DNA of 64,000 nt from Mycolicibacterium moriokaense (GTDB lineage Bacteria > Actinomycetota > Actinomycetes > Mycobacteriales > Mycobacteriaceae). The stretch lies in NCBI RefSeq assembly GCF_010726085.1, contig NZ_AP022560.1, positions 1,488,001-1,552,000 of the forward strand, in the 5' to 3' direction. Both the position numbers and the translations under genes were made by a program. Of this stretch, positions 7,162 through 16,829 are shown in pieces. Below the pieces are notes generated by a model, which did not search any database, was not told the origin of the DNA, and was given only the letters and a program-made list of their open reading frames with translations. How positions within the stretch are numbered: position 1 is the stretch's first letter; the number at the start of each line of letters is the position of its first letter.

Positions 7162-9090
7162 ATGACCGACTCGCTGAACGCGCTACGCGCGGCGCCTGCG
7201 ATTGCGCCGCGGCCCAAGCGTGCGAGGCCGAGCTCGGATCTGTGGCGCATGCTGCCCTACCTCATGCCGTACCGCGTCCGCTGGATCGCGATGATCGTGA
7301 TCGCCCTGTTGAGCCTCGTTGCCACGGTGGCGATCCCGTTGATGACCAAGGCCGTGATCGACGGTCCGGTGCGCAATCAGGACCAGCGGGGCCTGTGGCT
7401 GCTTGGCGCCGCCGCAATGGGCGTCGGGATCTCTGAAGCCGTGCTCTGGTTCATTCGGCGGTGGCTGGTATCGCGCGCCACCATGGGCGTCGAAGCCGAC
7501 ATCCGCAAGGACCTCTACGCCCAACTACAGGTCCTGCCGATGTCGTTCCACGACCGCTGGCCGTCGGGCCAACTGCTGTCGCGAATCATGAACGACCTCG
7601 GCACGATTCGCCGATTCATGTCCTTCGGCCTGATCTTCCTGTTGCTCAACACGATCCAGATCACCGTCGTGACAGGCATCCTTCTGGTGATGTACTGGCC
7701 CCTCGGCGTGGTGGTGCTGCTGTCGATCGTGCCGATCGCCGCGACCGTGCTGCACTTCCAGCGCGAATACGTGCGGCTGTCGCGACTGGCACAGGACCAG
7801 GCGGGACACGTCGCCACCCACGTCGAGGAATCCGCGCTGGGCCTTCGGGTGGTGAAGTCGTTCGGCCGCGAGAAATACGTCTACGACCGGTTCGACGAGC
7901 AGCTCACCGCCCTGTACGAGACCCAGGTCGACAGGGTGTCGGTGTCCGCGAAGTTCTGGACGCTGCTCGAGGTCATTCCCAACCTGACGCTGATGGTGGT
8001 GCTCGGCTTCGGTGCCTACGCCGCGGGTGAGGGACACGTGACGATGGGAACGCTGGTCGCGTTCATCACGATGATGCTGTCGCTGGTCTGGCCGATCGCA
8101 TCACTGGGATTCCTGCTGTCGATGACGCAGGAGTCGTTCACCGCCGCCAACCGCATCGCCGAAATTTTCGATGCACCAGTGGATATCGTCGACGGACCCA
8201 AGGGCGAAGCCCCCAAGGGTGGCAGGCTGGAGCTCGTCGACGTCGGGTTCAGGTTCCCGGACGCGAAGCCCGACGACTGGGCCCTTCGGCACGTCACCGT
8301 CACCGTCGAACCGGGGGAGACGCTGGCGCTGGTGGGCGCGACCGGGTCGGGCAAGTCCGTGTTGGCCTCGCTGCTGTCGCGGCTCTACGACGTCACCGAG
8401 GGCTCGATCCGCATCGACGGCACCGACATTCGGGATCTGTCGCTGCCTGCGCTGCGCGAGACGGTGGCCACCGCGTTCGAGGATCCCACGCTGTTCTCGA
8501 TGTCCGTCGCCGAGAACCTGCGGCTCGGTCGGCCCGAGGCGACCAACGAGCAGATGGCCCAGGCCATCGAGATCGCCGCCGCCGGATTCGTCTACGACCT
8601 TCCGTGGGGCCTGGACACCCGCATCGGCGAGCAGGGGATGAGCCTGTCCGGCGGTCAGCGGCAACGGCTTTCGCTCGCGCGCGCCATCCTCGCGGCGCCG
8701 CGGATCCTGGTGCTCGACGACACGCTGTCCGCGCTGGATGTGCACACCGAGGCCATCGTGGAGGAGGCGCTGCGCCGGGTGCTGCACTCGGTGACCGGCA
8801 TCGTCGTCGCGCATCGGGCATCGACGGTGCTGCTTGCCGACAAGGTCGCGCTGCTGGACGGCGGTGCCATCACCCACGTCGGCACGCACGCCGAATTGCT
8901 CGCCACCGTCCCGCAATACCGTTACCTGCTGGCCGCCGACGACGAACTCGACGACGGTTGCGAACGCGCCTGCAACTGGCAGGAGGACGAGGACCGTCAG
9001 CGGCTCGACCAGGCCTACGACGAGCAGGAAGCGCTGGAACGCGAACGCGTGGCACGGCGGTTCGTCACCACGGAGGCCGAAGGCCGATGA
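7162..9090 (+). CDS. ABC exporter half-transporter, ATP-binding/permease, subunit 1
   Basis: A 642-residue type IV exporter subunit: six membrane helices in residues 1-330, then a nucleotide-binding domain with Walker A GATGSGKS (about 392), signature LSGGQRQRLSLARA (about 495) and Walker B ILVLDDTLSALD (about 516). The residue after the Walker B aspartate is Asp instead of catalytic Glu, so its own ATP site is probably degenerate. The C-terminal 60 residues are acidic and helical. It is coupled to the second subunit by an ATGA overlap, as in heterodimeric multidrug/lipid exporters (Rv1272c/Rv1273c type). It follows a SoxR/MerR-like promoter, suggesting induction by redox-active or toxic compounds. 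Confidence 0.92.
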   Translation: MTDSLNALRAAPAIAPRPKRARPSSDLWRMLPYLMPYRVRWIAMIVIALLSLVATVAIPLMTKAVIDGPVRNQDQRGLWLLGAAAMGVGISEAVLWFIRRWLVSRATMGVEADIRKDLYAQLQVLPMSFHDRWPSGQLLSRIMNDLGTIRRFMSFGLIFLLLNTIQITVVTGILLVMYWPLGVVVLLSIVPIAATVLHFQREYVRLSRLAQDQAGHVATHVEESALGLRVVKSFGREKYVYDRFDEQLTALYETQVDRVSVSAKFWTLLEVIPNLTLMVVLGFGAYAAGEGHVTMGTLVAFITMMLSLVWPIASLGFLLSMTQESFTAANRIAEIFDAPVDIVDGPKGEAPKGGRLELVDVGFRFPDAKPDDWALRHVTVTVEPGETLALVGATGSGKSVLASLLSRLYDVTEGSIRIDGTDIRDLSLPALRETVATAFEDPTLFSMSVAENLRLGRPEATNEQMAQAIEIAAAGFVYDLPWGLDTRIGEQGMSLSGGQRQRLSLARAILAAPRILVLDDTLSALDVHTEAIVEEALRRVLHSVTGIVVAHRASTVLLADKVALLDGGAITHVGTHAELLATVPQYRYLLAADDELDDGCERACNWQEDEDRQRLDQAYDEQEALERERVARRFVTTEAEGR

Positions 9091-10910
9091 CGACCACCGA
9101 ATGGCGCGGAAAGTTCGAAGAGGACCAGACCGACGACCTGCCCATCGACGAGAGCGTGCCGCGCGGTCGCGAGGCCCGCGCCCTGCTGGGTTCGCTGCTG
9201 CGGCCGTACAGCGCCACCGTCGCGTTGCTTGCGCTGGTCGTCGTGGTGGAAAACGCTGCGCGCCTTTCCGTTCCGATCCTGGTGCAGCGCGGCATCGACC
9301 GCGGCATCCCGCCGATCATCGAGGGTGGTTCGGCGCGAACGCTGATGACGATCGTGGCAGTGCTGGGTGCGGTGGTGCTGCTGCAGGCTGTGAGCCGGAT
9401 GTTCTTTCTGCGACGGTCGGGCCGCATCGGGCAGAAGGTCCTGCTGGAGTTGCGGCGCCGGCTGTTCCGGCACTTCCAGCGCCTCGACATCAGGTTCCAC
9501 GATCGATACACGTCGGGCCGCGTCGTGAGCCGGTCAACCAATGACGTCGAAGCGATCCAGGACATGCTGGAGACGGGTTTCGACAGCCTGATCACCGCGG
9601 TGCTCACCCTGGTCGGAACGTCGATTCTGCTTGTGACGCTGGATGTTCGGCTCGGCCTGATGTGCCTCGGCGCGTTCCCGATCCTGGTGGCGCTGGTGTG
9701 GTGGTTCAGCAACGAGTCGACCAGGGTCTATCGCAAGGTGCGCGAGAGCGCCGCGCTGGTGATCGTCCAGTTCGTCGAGACGATGACCGGCATCAAGGCG
9801 GTGCACGCATACCGGCGTGAGCCTCGCAACCAGGAGATCTTCGAAGACGTCGCCGACGACTACCGCGAGATCAACGAGAAGACCTTCCGGTTGCTCGCGA
9901 TCTTCATGCCCGGTGTGAAACTGGTCGGCAACATCACCACCGGCGTGGTCCTGCTCTACGGCGGCTATCGTGTGCTGCACGGCGAGATGACGATCGGCAC
10001 GCTGGCGGCGTTCCTGCTCTATCTGCGGATGTTCTTCGAACCGATGCAGGAGATTTCGCAGTTCTTCAACACGTTCCAGTCGGCCTCGTCGGCGCTGGAG
10101 AAGCTCGCAGGCGTGCTCGCCGAGCGGCCGGGCATCGAGGATCCGCGTCAGCCCGTTCACCTCGACACGGTGCGCGGTGACGTCGCCTTCCACAGTGTGC
10201 AGTTCTCGTACGTGGAGGGCCGACCGGTGTTGTCGGACTTGAACTTCGCGGTGCCTGCGGGCCAGACCGTCGCGCTAGTGGGCACCACCGGGGCCGGCAA
10301 GACCACGATCGCGAAACTCATCGCCCGCTTCTATGACCCGGTGTCGGGTTCGGTGACGCTGGACGGTGTCGACCTGCGCGACCTGACGCAGAGCGAACTG
10401 CGCCGTCATGTCGTGATGGTCACGCAGGAGAACTTCATGTTCGACGGCACCGTCGCCGACAACATTCGGTTCGGCAGACCGGACGCCACCGACGCCGAGG
10501 TCGTCGCGGCGGCCGCGGCCGTCGGTGCAGACCGGTTCATCGACACGCTGCCCGACGGCTACGACACCGATGTCGCCAAGCGCGGTGGACGGCTGTCGGC
10601 GGGTCAGCGGCAGCTGGTCGCGTTCGCCAGGGCGTTCTTGGCCGATCCCGCGGTGCTGATCCTCGACGAGGCGACGTCGTCGCTGGACATCCCCAGTGAG
10701 CGGATGGTGCAGCGGGCGCTGGAGACGGTGCTGGCCGACCGGACCGCGCTCGTGATCGCGCACCGGTTGTCGACCGTGCAGGTCGCCGATCGCGTACTGG
10801 TGCTCGAGCAGGGCCGCATTGTCGAGGACGGTGCGCCCGACGATCTGATCGCCAGCGGGTCGGGTCGGTACGCGGCGCTGCACCGGGCGTGGGTGGACTC
10901 ACTCGCCTAG
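9087..10910 (+). CDS. ABC exporter half-transporter, ATP-binding/permease, subunit 2
   Basis: A 607-residue partner with a membrane domain (residues about 40-330) and nucleotide-binding domain: Walker A GTTGAGKT (about 399), signature LSAGQRQ (about 503) and a complete Walker B with catalytic Glu (LILDEATSSLD). The altered signature LSAGQ faces the Asp-containing site of subunit 1, giving one consensus and one degenerate ATP site, the usual asymmetry of heterodimeric exporters. ATG 9087 overlaps the previous stop. Substrate unknown. Confidence 0.92.
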   Translation: MTTTEWRGKFEEDQTDDLPIDESVPRGREARALLGSLLRPYSATVALLALVVVVENAARLSVPILVQRGIDRGIPPIIEGGSARTLMTIVAVLGAVVLLQAVSRMFFLRRSGRIGQKVLLELRRRLFRHFQRLDIRFHDRYTSGRVVSRSTNDVEAIQDMLETGFDSLITAVLTLVGTSILLVTLDVRLGLMCLGAFPILVALVWWFSNESTRVYRKVRESAALVIVQFVETMTGIKAVHAYRREPRNQEIFEDVADDYREINEKTFRLLAIFMPGVKLVGNITTGVVLLYGGYRVLHGEMTIGTLAAFLLYLRMFFEPMQEISQFFNTFQSASSALEKLAGVLAERPGIEDPRQPVHLDTVRGDVAFHSVQFSYVEGRPVLSDLNFAVPAGQTVALVGTTGAGKTTIAKLIARFYDPVSGSVTLDGVDLRDLTQSELRRHVVMVTQENFMFDGTVADNIRFGRPDATDAEVVAAAAAVGADRFIDTLPDGYDTDVAKRGGRLSAGQRQLVAFARAFLADPAVLILDEATSSLDIPSERMVQRALETVLADRTALVIAHRLSTVQVADRVLVLEQGRIVEDGAPDDLIASGSGRYAALHRAWVDSLA

Positions 10911-10912
10911 CC

Positions 10913-10974
10913 CGTTGACTCTGCGTCTGTGGCGTCTAATCGCGAAAAACCCCGCCCTCAGCGCAGAGTCAACG
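10913..10974. terminator. Inverted repeat between convergent genes
   Basis: CGTTGACTCTGCG at 10913-10925 pairs perfectly with CGCAGAGTCAACG at 10962-10974 around a 36-nt loop. The stops of the exporter (10910) and of the convergent flavoprotein (10979) sit at its two edges, so a bidirectional terminator is likely. No U-tract is seen. Confidence 0.6.
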
Positions 10975-10978
10975 AAGA

Positions 10979-12355
10979 TCAGGCTTGCGCCAGTAGCTTT
11001 TCCAGCTTCTCGTTGACGGCGGGCAGCTGCGACGTCAGCACCGAAATGATCTTCTCGCGAGCCCGCTCACTGACGCCCGCCGACACGTGGTGCAACACGT
11101 TGAGCCGCGACGTCTCCACCCACGCCATCATGTCCGGGTCGGAGAACCAGTGCACCTGATTCTTGTTGAACGCCAACATCATGCGCAGCCAGTCGGCGGG
11201 TACGGACGGATACGGCACGGGATTGCAATACGCGTTGCGCGTCTCGTCGTCGGGGTACGTCGCTTCGACGTGGGCGATGACCGCGGCGCTGAACGCCGGC
11301 TGGCACGTGCGCACCGCCTGCAATGCGATCCGCTCGTCGGTGAACACCGTCGCCGGCTCGACGTGCGCGAAACCGTCTGCGCTGCAATCGATGTACAAAG
11401 CAGAGCCCTCGATGTCGCGCGTTCCTCCCTCGAGCGTGATCCGCCCCGGCTCGATCGACTCGACGTGGCCCATCCGCAGGACATCCTCGATCCGGCGCAG
11501 CTGCTCGAGTTCACCCTGGGAGAGGATCGCGCACCGGTACATCGTCGGCACGATCGACCGGTCGATCCGCATCAGGCAGCCCTTGGCCTCCAGCCGGTCG
11601 AACAGATCGGGCAGCGATTCCGCGTCGATGACCGCGTTCAGCTGGTTGGAGAAATCACGCAGTACGCGCTTGGCGAACTCCGATCCCGGCTGAACCGTTG
11701 CGCGGTCCAGAATCCAGGAGTCACGCGGTTTGATCCACGTCAGCCGCTCCGGCGCGACACCGTGGCGCAGCAGCCACACGCATGTGTCCATCGCAGTCTT
11801 GCCCGCACCCACGATCACGTAGCGATCGCGGAGCTCGCGGATACGCGGCAGATCGTTGGGTGGCACGCACTCGACACCGGGTGCGACCGCGTAGGACGGA
11901 CTGCGCATCGACGGCACGATGATCTCGACGTGGGTGGTGACGAGGCGCCGCGCGGACACCTCGATGTGTTCACCACCGAGCGTGCGCACCAGGCCGTCGC
12001 CGAGATACTCGCTCATCGGCAGGTACGTCACCCGGTCGGTCGGCAGCAACTGGTGGCGCATCACGGCGTCGAAGTACGCGCACACCTCTGCGCCGCTGGC
12101 CAACTCGTAGAACCCCGCGTTGAAGCCGGTCCGGTCGATGGTGTCGCTGCCGAGGTGTCGCGAGTTCACGCCGTAGTAGGCCGACGGCTGATGAAGGCGC
12201 ACAAACGGATAGGCGGTGGTCCAGTGACCCCCGGGCCGGTCGTTGCGATCGACCACCACAACGGTGGCGTCGGACTCGGCGACCAGCGTGTCGATGAATG
12301 CGAGTCCCATCGCGCCCGCACCCACCACGAGGTAGTCCGCCTCGATGGCTGCCAT
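10979..12355 (-). CDS. FAD/NAD(P)-binding oxidoreductase
   Basis: A 458-residue flavoprotein with an N-terminal FAD-binding motif (YLVVGAGAMGLAF), a second nucleotide-binding motif near residue 190 (YVIVGAGKTAMDT) and an RPGGHW segment like flavin monooxygenases. A terminal membrane span is absent. It is not a clear Baeyer-Villiger enzyme because the FxGxxxHxxxW motif is missing. It follows the epoxide hydrolase gene with a 6-bp gap, so the two probably form an operon acting on the same lipophilic substrate. Exact reaction unknown. Confidence 0.75.
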   Translation of the reverse strand: MAAIEADYLVVGAGAMGLAFIDTLVAESDATVVVVDRNDRPGGHWTTAYPFVRLHQPSAYYGVNSRHLGSDTIDRTGFNAGFYELASGAEVCAYFDAVMRHQLLPTDRVTYLPMSEYLGDGLVRTLGGEHIEVSARRLVTTHVEIIVPSMRSPSYAVAPGVECVPPNDLPRIRELRDRYVIVGAGKTAMDTCVWLLRHGVAPERLTWIKPRDSWILDRATVQPGSEFAKRVLRDFSNQLNAVIDAESLPDLFDRLEAKGCLMRIDRSIVPTMYRCAILSQGELEQLRRIEDVLRMGHVESIEPGRITLEGGTRDIEGSALYIDCSADGFAHVEPATVFTDERIALQAVRTCQPAFSAAVIAHVEATYPDDETRNAYCNPVPYPSVPADWLRMMLAFNKNQVHWFSDPDMMAWVETSRLNVLHHVSAGVSERAREKIISVLTSQLPAVNEKLEKLLAQA

Positions 12356-12361
12356 GGGCTC

Positions 12362-13465
12362 CTAACGTACGCCGTCGAAAAACTTGGCCACGTCGTCGAC
12401 GAAGAGTTCGGGCTGCTCGAACGCCGCGAAGTGGCCTCCGCGCGGCATATCGGTCCAGTGCGTGATGTTGTACCCCGCCTCGCACCAATTCCTCGGCGCC
12501 TTGAGGATCTCCCTCGGGAACGCGGCGACCCCGGTCGGCACTTCGACGCGGTCGAAGCCGCCGAATGCATTGAAACTCTCCCAGTACAGCCGCGCCGACG
12601 ACGCCCCCGACGCGGTCAGCCAATAGAGCATCACGTTGTCGAGCATCTCGTCCTTGGTCAACACGTTCTCCGGGTCGCCGTCGCTGTCCGTCCACGACCA
12701 GAACTTCTCGACGATCCAGGCGAGCTGGCCGACGGGCGAGTCCACCAACCCGTAGCCGACGGTCTGCGGCCGCGTCGACTGCTGTTTGGAGTAGCCCGAA
12801 TCCCACTTCTGGTAGTACTCCGCGCGCTCCAGCGCCGCCTTCTCGGCGTCGGTCGGATCCTTGAGTTCGCCCGGCGGGAAGCCGAGCGGCATGTTCAGGT
12901 GGATCGCCACGCAGCGTCCGCCGTTTCGGCCGATCTGGGTGGTGACGGCTGCGCCCCAGTCGCCGCCCTGCGCGCCGAAGCGCTCGTAGCCCAGCTCGCC
13001 CATGAGGGTGTCCCACGCCGTCGCGATCTTCTCGATACCCCAGCCGGTGCGCGTCGGCCTGCCGGAGAAGCCGTAGCCCGGTAGCGACGGGCACACCACG
13101 TCGAACCCCCGCTCGGTAAGCGGCTCGATGACCTTGTGGAATTCGACGATCGACCCGGGCCAGCCGTGGGTGATCAGCAACGGAAACGTGTCCTCGCGCC
13201 CGGACTGTTGGTGGATGAAATGGATGTCCAGGCCGTCGATTTCGGTCGTGTAGTGATCGAACCGGTTCAGCGCTTCTTCGCGTGCGCGCCAGTCGTACTC
13301 GGAGGCCCAGTAGTCGGCGAGTCGCTGGGTGTAGGCCAGCGGGATGCCCTGGCTCCAGTCGTCGACGCATTCGGCTTCCGGCCAACGGGTGCGGGCGAGT
13401 CGGGACTTCAGGTCGTCGAGGTCGGCGTCGGGGATCGCGATGCGGAAGGGCTTGATCGGGGCCAT
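12362..13465 (-). CDS. Epoxide hydrolase (alpha/beta-hydrolase with EHN domain)
   Basis: A 367-residue enzyme with the N-terminal EHN region typical of microsomal-type epoxide hydrolases, the oxyanion-hole motif HGWPGS (100-105), the nucleophile elbow GGDWGA with D169, and the catalytic histidine in RGGHFAAFEQ near the C-terminus. It should open an epoxide to a vicinal diol in the cytosol. ATG 13465 gives the family-standard MAPIKPFRI start; the upstream open frame is proline/arginine-rich shadow sequence overlapping the divergent ligase gene. Confidence 0.92.
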   Translation of the reverse strand: MAPIKPFRIAIPDADLDDLKSRLARTRWPEAECVDDWSQGIPLAYTQRLADYWASEYDWRAREEALNRFDHYTTEIDGLDIHFIHQQSGREDTFPLLITHGWPGSIVEFHKVIEPLTERGFDVVCPSLPGYGFSGRPTRTGWGIEKIATAWDTLMGELGYERFGAQGGDWGAAVTTQIGRNGGRCVAIHLNMPLGFPPGELKDPTDAEKAALERAEYYQKWDSGYSKQQSTRPQTVGYGLVDSPVGQLAWIVEKFWSWTDSDGDPENVLTKDEMLDNVMLYWLTASGASSARLYWESFNAFGGFDRVEVPTGVAAFPREILKAPRNWCEAGYNITHWTDMPRGGHFAAFEQPELFVDDVAKFFDGVR

Positions 13466-13563
13466 GCCTCCATCCTTACCAAGACCCTCGCCGAGTCTGC
13501 TAGGAGTGCGAATATTTCTTCCGATTCGCGATCTGTCCGCAGTTTCGACGCAACGATGAGGCG

Positions 13564-15183
13564 ATGAAGTCCCAAGACGCAGGCCCCACCGACACCGCCA
13601 TCCTCGAGGAGACGATCGGCGCCAACTTCGAGCGCACGGCCGCCGCCCATCCCGACGGGGACGCGCTGGTCGACATGGCAACCGGTCGACGGTGGACGTA
13701 CGCCCAACTCAATGAGGACATCGACGTCATCGCGCGTGGACTCATGGCGCTCGGCATCCAAACCGGCGACCGCGTCGGGATCTGGTCGCCGAACTGTGCG
13801 GAGTGGACGATCGTGCAGTACGCGACCGCGAAGATCGGCGCGATCCTGGTCAACATCAACCCGGCCTATCGCACACACGAACTCGCCTACGTGCTCAAGC
13901 AGTCGGGCATCCGCACGTTGATCTCGGCGCCATCGTTCAAGACGTCGGACTACGTCAGCATGGTCGACGAGGTGCGCGTCGAGACACTCGATCTGGCGGA
14001 GGTGCTGTATCTCGGCACCGACGATTGGCGCGAACTTGCGCAACGCGCCGACGAGGTACCGGTGGACGGGTTGCGGGCGCGGATGGCCTCGCTGGACAAC
14101 AACCAGCCCATCAACATTCAATACACCTCGGGCACAACGGGTTTCCCGAAGGGTGCGACGCTCTCGCACCGAAACATTCTCAACAACGGGTATTTCACCA
14201 CCGAGCTCATCAACTTCGGCCCCGACGACCGGCTGTGCATTCCGGTGCCGTTCTATCACTGCTTCGGCATGGTGATGGGCAATCTCGGCTGCACCAGCCA
14301 CGGCGCCACCATGGTCATTCCCGCGCCGGCATTCGATCCGGCGCTCACCCTGGACGCCATCGAATCAGAAAGGTGCACAGCCGTTTACGGGGTGCCCACC
14401 ATGTTCATCGCGATGCTCGGTCAGCCCGACCTGGCGCAGCGCGCCCTGTCGTCGCTGAGGACGGGCATCATGGCTGGAGCCGTCTGCCCGATCGAGGTCA
14501 TGAAGCGCTGTGTCAACGACATGAACATGACCGAGGTCGCCATCGCCTACGGGATGACCGAGACGTCGCCGGTCTCCTGCCAAACCCTGATCGACGACGA
14601 CCTCGAGCGGCGCACCAGTTCGATAGGCCGGGCTCATCCGCACGTCGAGATCAAGATCGTCGACCCCGAAACCGGGGAGGTCGTCGAACGCGGGCATCCC
14701 GGCGAATTCTGCACGCGCGGTTACTCGGTGATGCTGGGCTACTGGCAGGACGAGGCGAAGACGAACGAGGCGATCGACGCCGGGGGGTGGATGCACACCG
14801 GCGACCTCGCGGTCATGCGCGACGACGGATATTGCAACATCGTCGGCCGCATCAAGGACATGGTGATCCGCGGTGGCGAGAACGTCTATCCGCGCGAGAT
14901 CGAGGAATTCCTGTACACCCATCCCGACGTGGACGACGCGCAGGTAATCGGGGTGCCCGACGCGAAGTACGGGGAGGAGGTCTGCGCGTGGGTGCGGATG
15001 AAGCCGGGCAGGCCTCCGCTCGACGCGCAGGCGTTGCGTGACTTCGCCACCGGCAAGCTGGCCCACTACAAGATCCCTCGGTACGTCCACGTGGTCGACG
15101 AGTTTCCGATGACCGTCACCGGCAAGGTGCGCAAGGTGGAGATGCGTGCTGAAATGGTGAAACTTCTGGGCCTCGACTCCTGA
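13564..15183 (+). CDS. Long/medium-chain acyl-CoA ligase (AMP-binding, FadD-type)
   Basis: A 539-residue ANL-superfamily ligase. The P-loop YTSGTTGFPKGATLSH, the aromatic YGMTETSP motif, the GWMHTGDLAV aspartate, the hinge GRIKDMVIRGGENVYP and the C-terminal lysine in PMTVTGKVRK are all intact. It should activate a carboxylic acid through an acyl-adenylate to the CoA thioester. It resembles FadD35-like enzymes, but the exact paralogue is not certain. It is divergent from the epoxide hydrolase gene with a 98-bp gap. Confidence 0.9.
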   Translation: MKSQDAGPTDTAILEETIGANFERTAAAHPDGDALVDMATGRRWTYAQLNEDIDVIARGLMALGIQTGDRVGIWSPNCAEWTIVQYATAKIGAILVNINPAYRTHELAYVLKQSGIRTLISAPSFKTSDYVSMVDEVRVETLDLAEVLYLGTDDWRELAQRADEVPVDGLRARMASLDNNQPINIQYTSGTTGFPKGATLSHRNILNNGYFTTELINFGPDDRLCIPVPFYHCFGMVMGNLGCTSHGATMVIPAPAFDPALTLDAIESERCTAVYGVPTMFIAMLGQPDLAQRALSSLRTGIMAGAVCPIEVMKRCVNDMNMTEVAIAYGMTETSPVSCQTLIDDDLERRTSSIGRAHPHVEIKIVDPETGEVVERGHPGEFCTRGYSVMLGYWQDEAKTNEAIDAGGWMHTGDLAVMRDDGYCNIVGRIKDMVIRGGENVYPREIEEFLYTHPDVDDAQVIGVPDAKYGEEVCAWVRMKPGRPPLDAQALRDFATGKLAHYKIPRYVHVVDEFPMTVTGKVRKVEMRAEMVKLLGLDS

Positions 15184-15195
15184 GAGGGATGAATT

Positions 15196-15648
15196 TTGGC
15201 GACCGCCGGAGTCCCTATCTACGTGACTTCTGTACCGACGGTTGTGCGACGTGCATGCGCAACGCTTGCGGCCACGTCGGCGGTGCTGCATGCGGCGATG
15301 CTCGGCCACGCGTCCGGCGTGTTCGCGGCCAGTCTGCTCGCGGCGATGATTGCCGCGTGCCTGTACTGCGCCCGCGAGCTGTGGCGTGACGGGACGGCGC
15401 GGGCCTGGGTGGTCGTCGCCCTGATGAACCTCGCGATGATTGCGCTGCACCTGCCCGCCCCCGCGCATCACCATGGCGCCGTGACCTCCGCGTCGCCGCC
15501 GTCGACGCTCATGGCGGTGGCCACGCTGCTGGCGCTCACCGAGGTCGCCGCCGCGGCTGCCGCGCTGTACATCGGCAGCCGCGGGCACCTCGCGCGGCTA
15601 GCGGTACACCAGGCCGCTGAGCCTGCGCGCCAGCGCCAGCCGCACTGA
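15196..15648 (+). CDS. Hypothetical small membrane protein
   Basis: A 150-residue protein with about four hydrophobic segments and a short PAPAHHHGA histidine cluster. The TTG start at 15196 is supported by a GAGAGGG ribosome-binding sequence eight bases upstream; it follows the acyl-CoA ligase by 12 bp. Its last 51 bp overlap the 3' end of the convergent FAD monooxygenase. Family not recognised. Confidence 0.6.
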   Translation: MATAGVPIYVTSVPTVVRRACATLAATSAVLHAAMLGHASGVFAASLLAAMIAACLYCARELWRDGTARAWVVVALMNLAMIALHLPAPAHHHGAVTSASPPSTLMAVATLLALTEVAAAAAALYIGSRGHLARLAVHQAAEPARQRQPH

Positions 15649-16734
15649 CGGCACCCATCCGAGGACGCTGATGGCGGCGTTGCGGACCCGTCGAGCGGCG
15701 CGCGGCAGCGTGGCCAGCCGGGTCAGCCGATCCGTCATCGCCACAACGTCTTTCGCGATCGGACGGCGAACCGCGACGTAGTCGTCGAGCACACTGTCCG
15801 GCGCTCCACCGAGCACGGCGACAAGCGCGTCGGCCAACGCGACGGCGTCCTGAATGCCTAGATTCATGCCCTGCCCGCCGGCCGGGCTGTGCACATGCGC
15901 CGCGTCACCGGCGAGCAGCAGTCGGCCCGCGCGGAAGGTGTCCGCGACGCGATGATGGACCCGGAAACGCGAACCCCAGACGACGTCGGTGACGACCATC
16001 CGGCCCGCGCCGACGCGGGTGTCGAGGATCTGCTGGACGAACTCCGCGGAGGGTTGCTCGGGTGCCTCGGCGACCGGCGCCACGATTCGGTGGACGCCGT
16101 CGGGCAGCGGAGCGACCACGGTCAACCCCGCCTTCGCCCAGAACAGGAGGACCTCGCCGTCCGGCGCATCGCCGGTGAGCCTGACGTCGGCGAGCATGAA
16201 CGACTCGTCATATACGGCACCCTCGAACCCGATGCCCGCCTGCTCGCGCACCACGCTGCGAATGCCGTCGGCGCCGACTGCATAACGCGCCCGGATGGTG
16301 TCGCCGTCGTCGAACATTGCCGTCACGCCGTCGCCATCCTGGGTGATCGCCGTGACGGTCTTGGGCCGTATGACGGAGCCGCCGAGTTCGACGAGCCGGT
16401 CGAGCAGCAGCCGTTCGGTCGTCGACTGCGGGACCATCAGTGAATACGGATACTTCGTCGGCAACCCGCTGAAGTCGATCGGGATCAACGTGCGGCCCCG
16501 GTCGCGGATGGTGAACAGCGGCGCCTCGACGCCCTCCTTCACCAGCCGGCGCGTGACGTCCAAGGGTTCGAGGACCTCCAGCGTGCGGGCGTTCACCACC
16601 GCCGCCCGTGAGGTGTTGGCGCCCTCGGGTGCACGGTCGACGACGGTCGTCGCGATGCCCCGGGCGACCAGCGAGGTGGCCAGCGCCAACCCCGTCGGAC
16701 CTGCGCCGATAACGAGAACCTGGGTTTCGTACAT
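15598..16734 (-). CDS. FAD-dependent aromatic-type monooxygenase (class A)
   Basis: A 378-residue group A flavoprotein hydroxylase: GAGPTG dinucleotide motif at the N-terminus, the DG motif in VGADGIRSVVR near residue 155, and the GD motif LLAGDAAHVHSP near 275. Such enzymes hydroxylate aromatic or polyketide-like compounds using NAD(P)H and O2, and in actinobacteria some inactivate antibiotics. ATG 16734 follows a GGAGAGG ribosome-binding sequence; a TTG at 16746 lies within that sequence. It is divergent from a TetR gene, and a perfect palindrome precedes its start. Confidence 0.88.
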   Translation of the reverse strand: MYETQVLVIGAGPTGLALATSLVARGIATTVVDRAPEGANTSRAAVVNARTLEVLEPLDVTRRLVKEGVEAPLFTIRDRGRTLIPIDFSGLPTKYPYSLMVPQSTTERLLLDRLVELGGSVIRPKTVTAITQDGDGVTAMFDDGDTIRARYAVGADGIRSVVREQAGIGFEGAVYDESFMLADVRLTGDAPDGEVLLFWAKAGLTVVAPLPDGVHRIVAPVAEAPEQPSAEFVQQILDTRVGAGRMVVTDVVWGSRFRVHHRVADTFRAGRLLLAGDAAHVHSPAGGQGMNLGIQDAVALADALVAVLGGAPDSVLDDYVAVRRPIAKDVVAMTDRLTRLATLPRAARRVRNAAISVLGWVPSVRLALARRLSGLVYR

Positions 16735-16756
16735 CTGCCTCTCCAATCACTCGCTG

Positions 16757-16784
16757 ATCTATGCCAACGCTTGTTGGCATAGAT
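16757..16784. promoter_or_regulatory. TetR operator, perfect palindrome
   Basis: ATCTATGCCAAC and GTTGGCATAGAT are exact 12-bp arms around GCTT. The site lies between the FAD monooxygenase start and the divergent TetR gene, where a local repressor would act on both. Confidence 0.75.
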
Positions 16785-16805
16785 AATTCCCGTGCGGAGC
16801 GCATA

Positions 16806-16829
16806 TGTCAACACTTGTTGGCCTACAAT
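16806..16829. promoter_or_regulatory. Second TetR operator and -10 element
   Basis: TGTCAAC-ACTT-GTTGGC (16806-16822) is a one-mismatch copy of the core of the palindrome at 16757. It abuts TACAAT (16824-16829), seven bases from the TetR ATG at 16837, which looks like a leaderless promoter. A further half-site GTTGGCAT overlaps the ATG. Confidence 0.6.

Noticed and set aside
11087..13084. Plus-strand open frame of 665 codons
   Set aside because: It runs antisense across two well-supported genes (flavoprotein and epoxide hydrolase) and has no recognisable motif.
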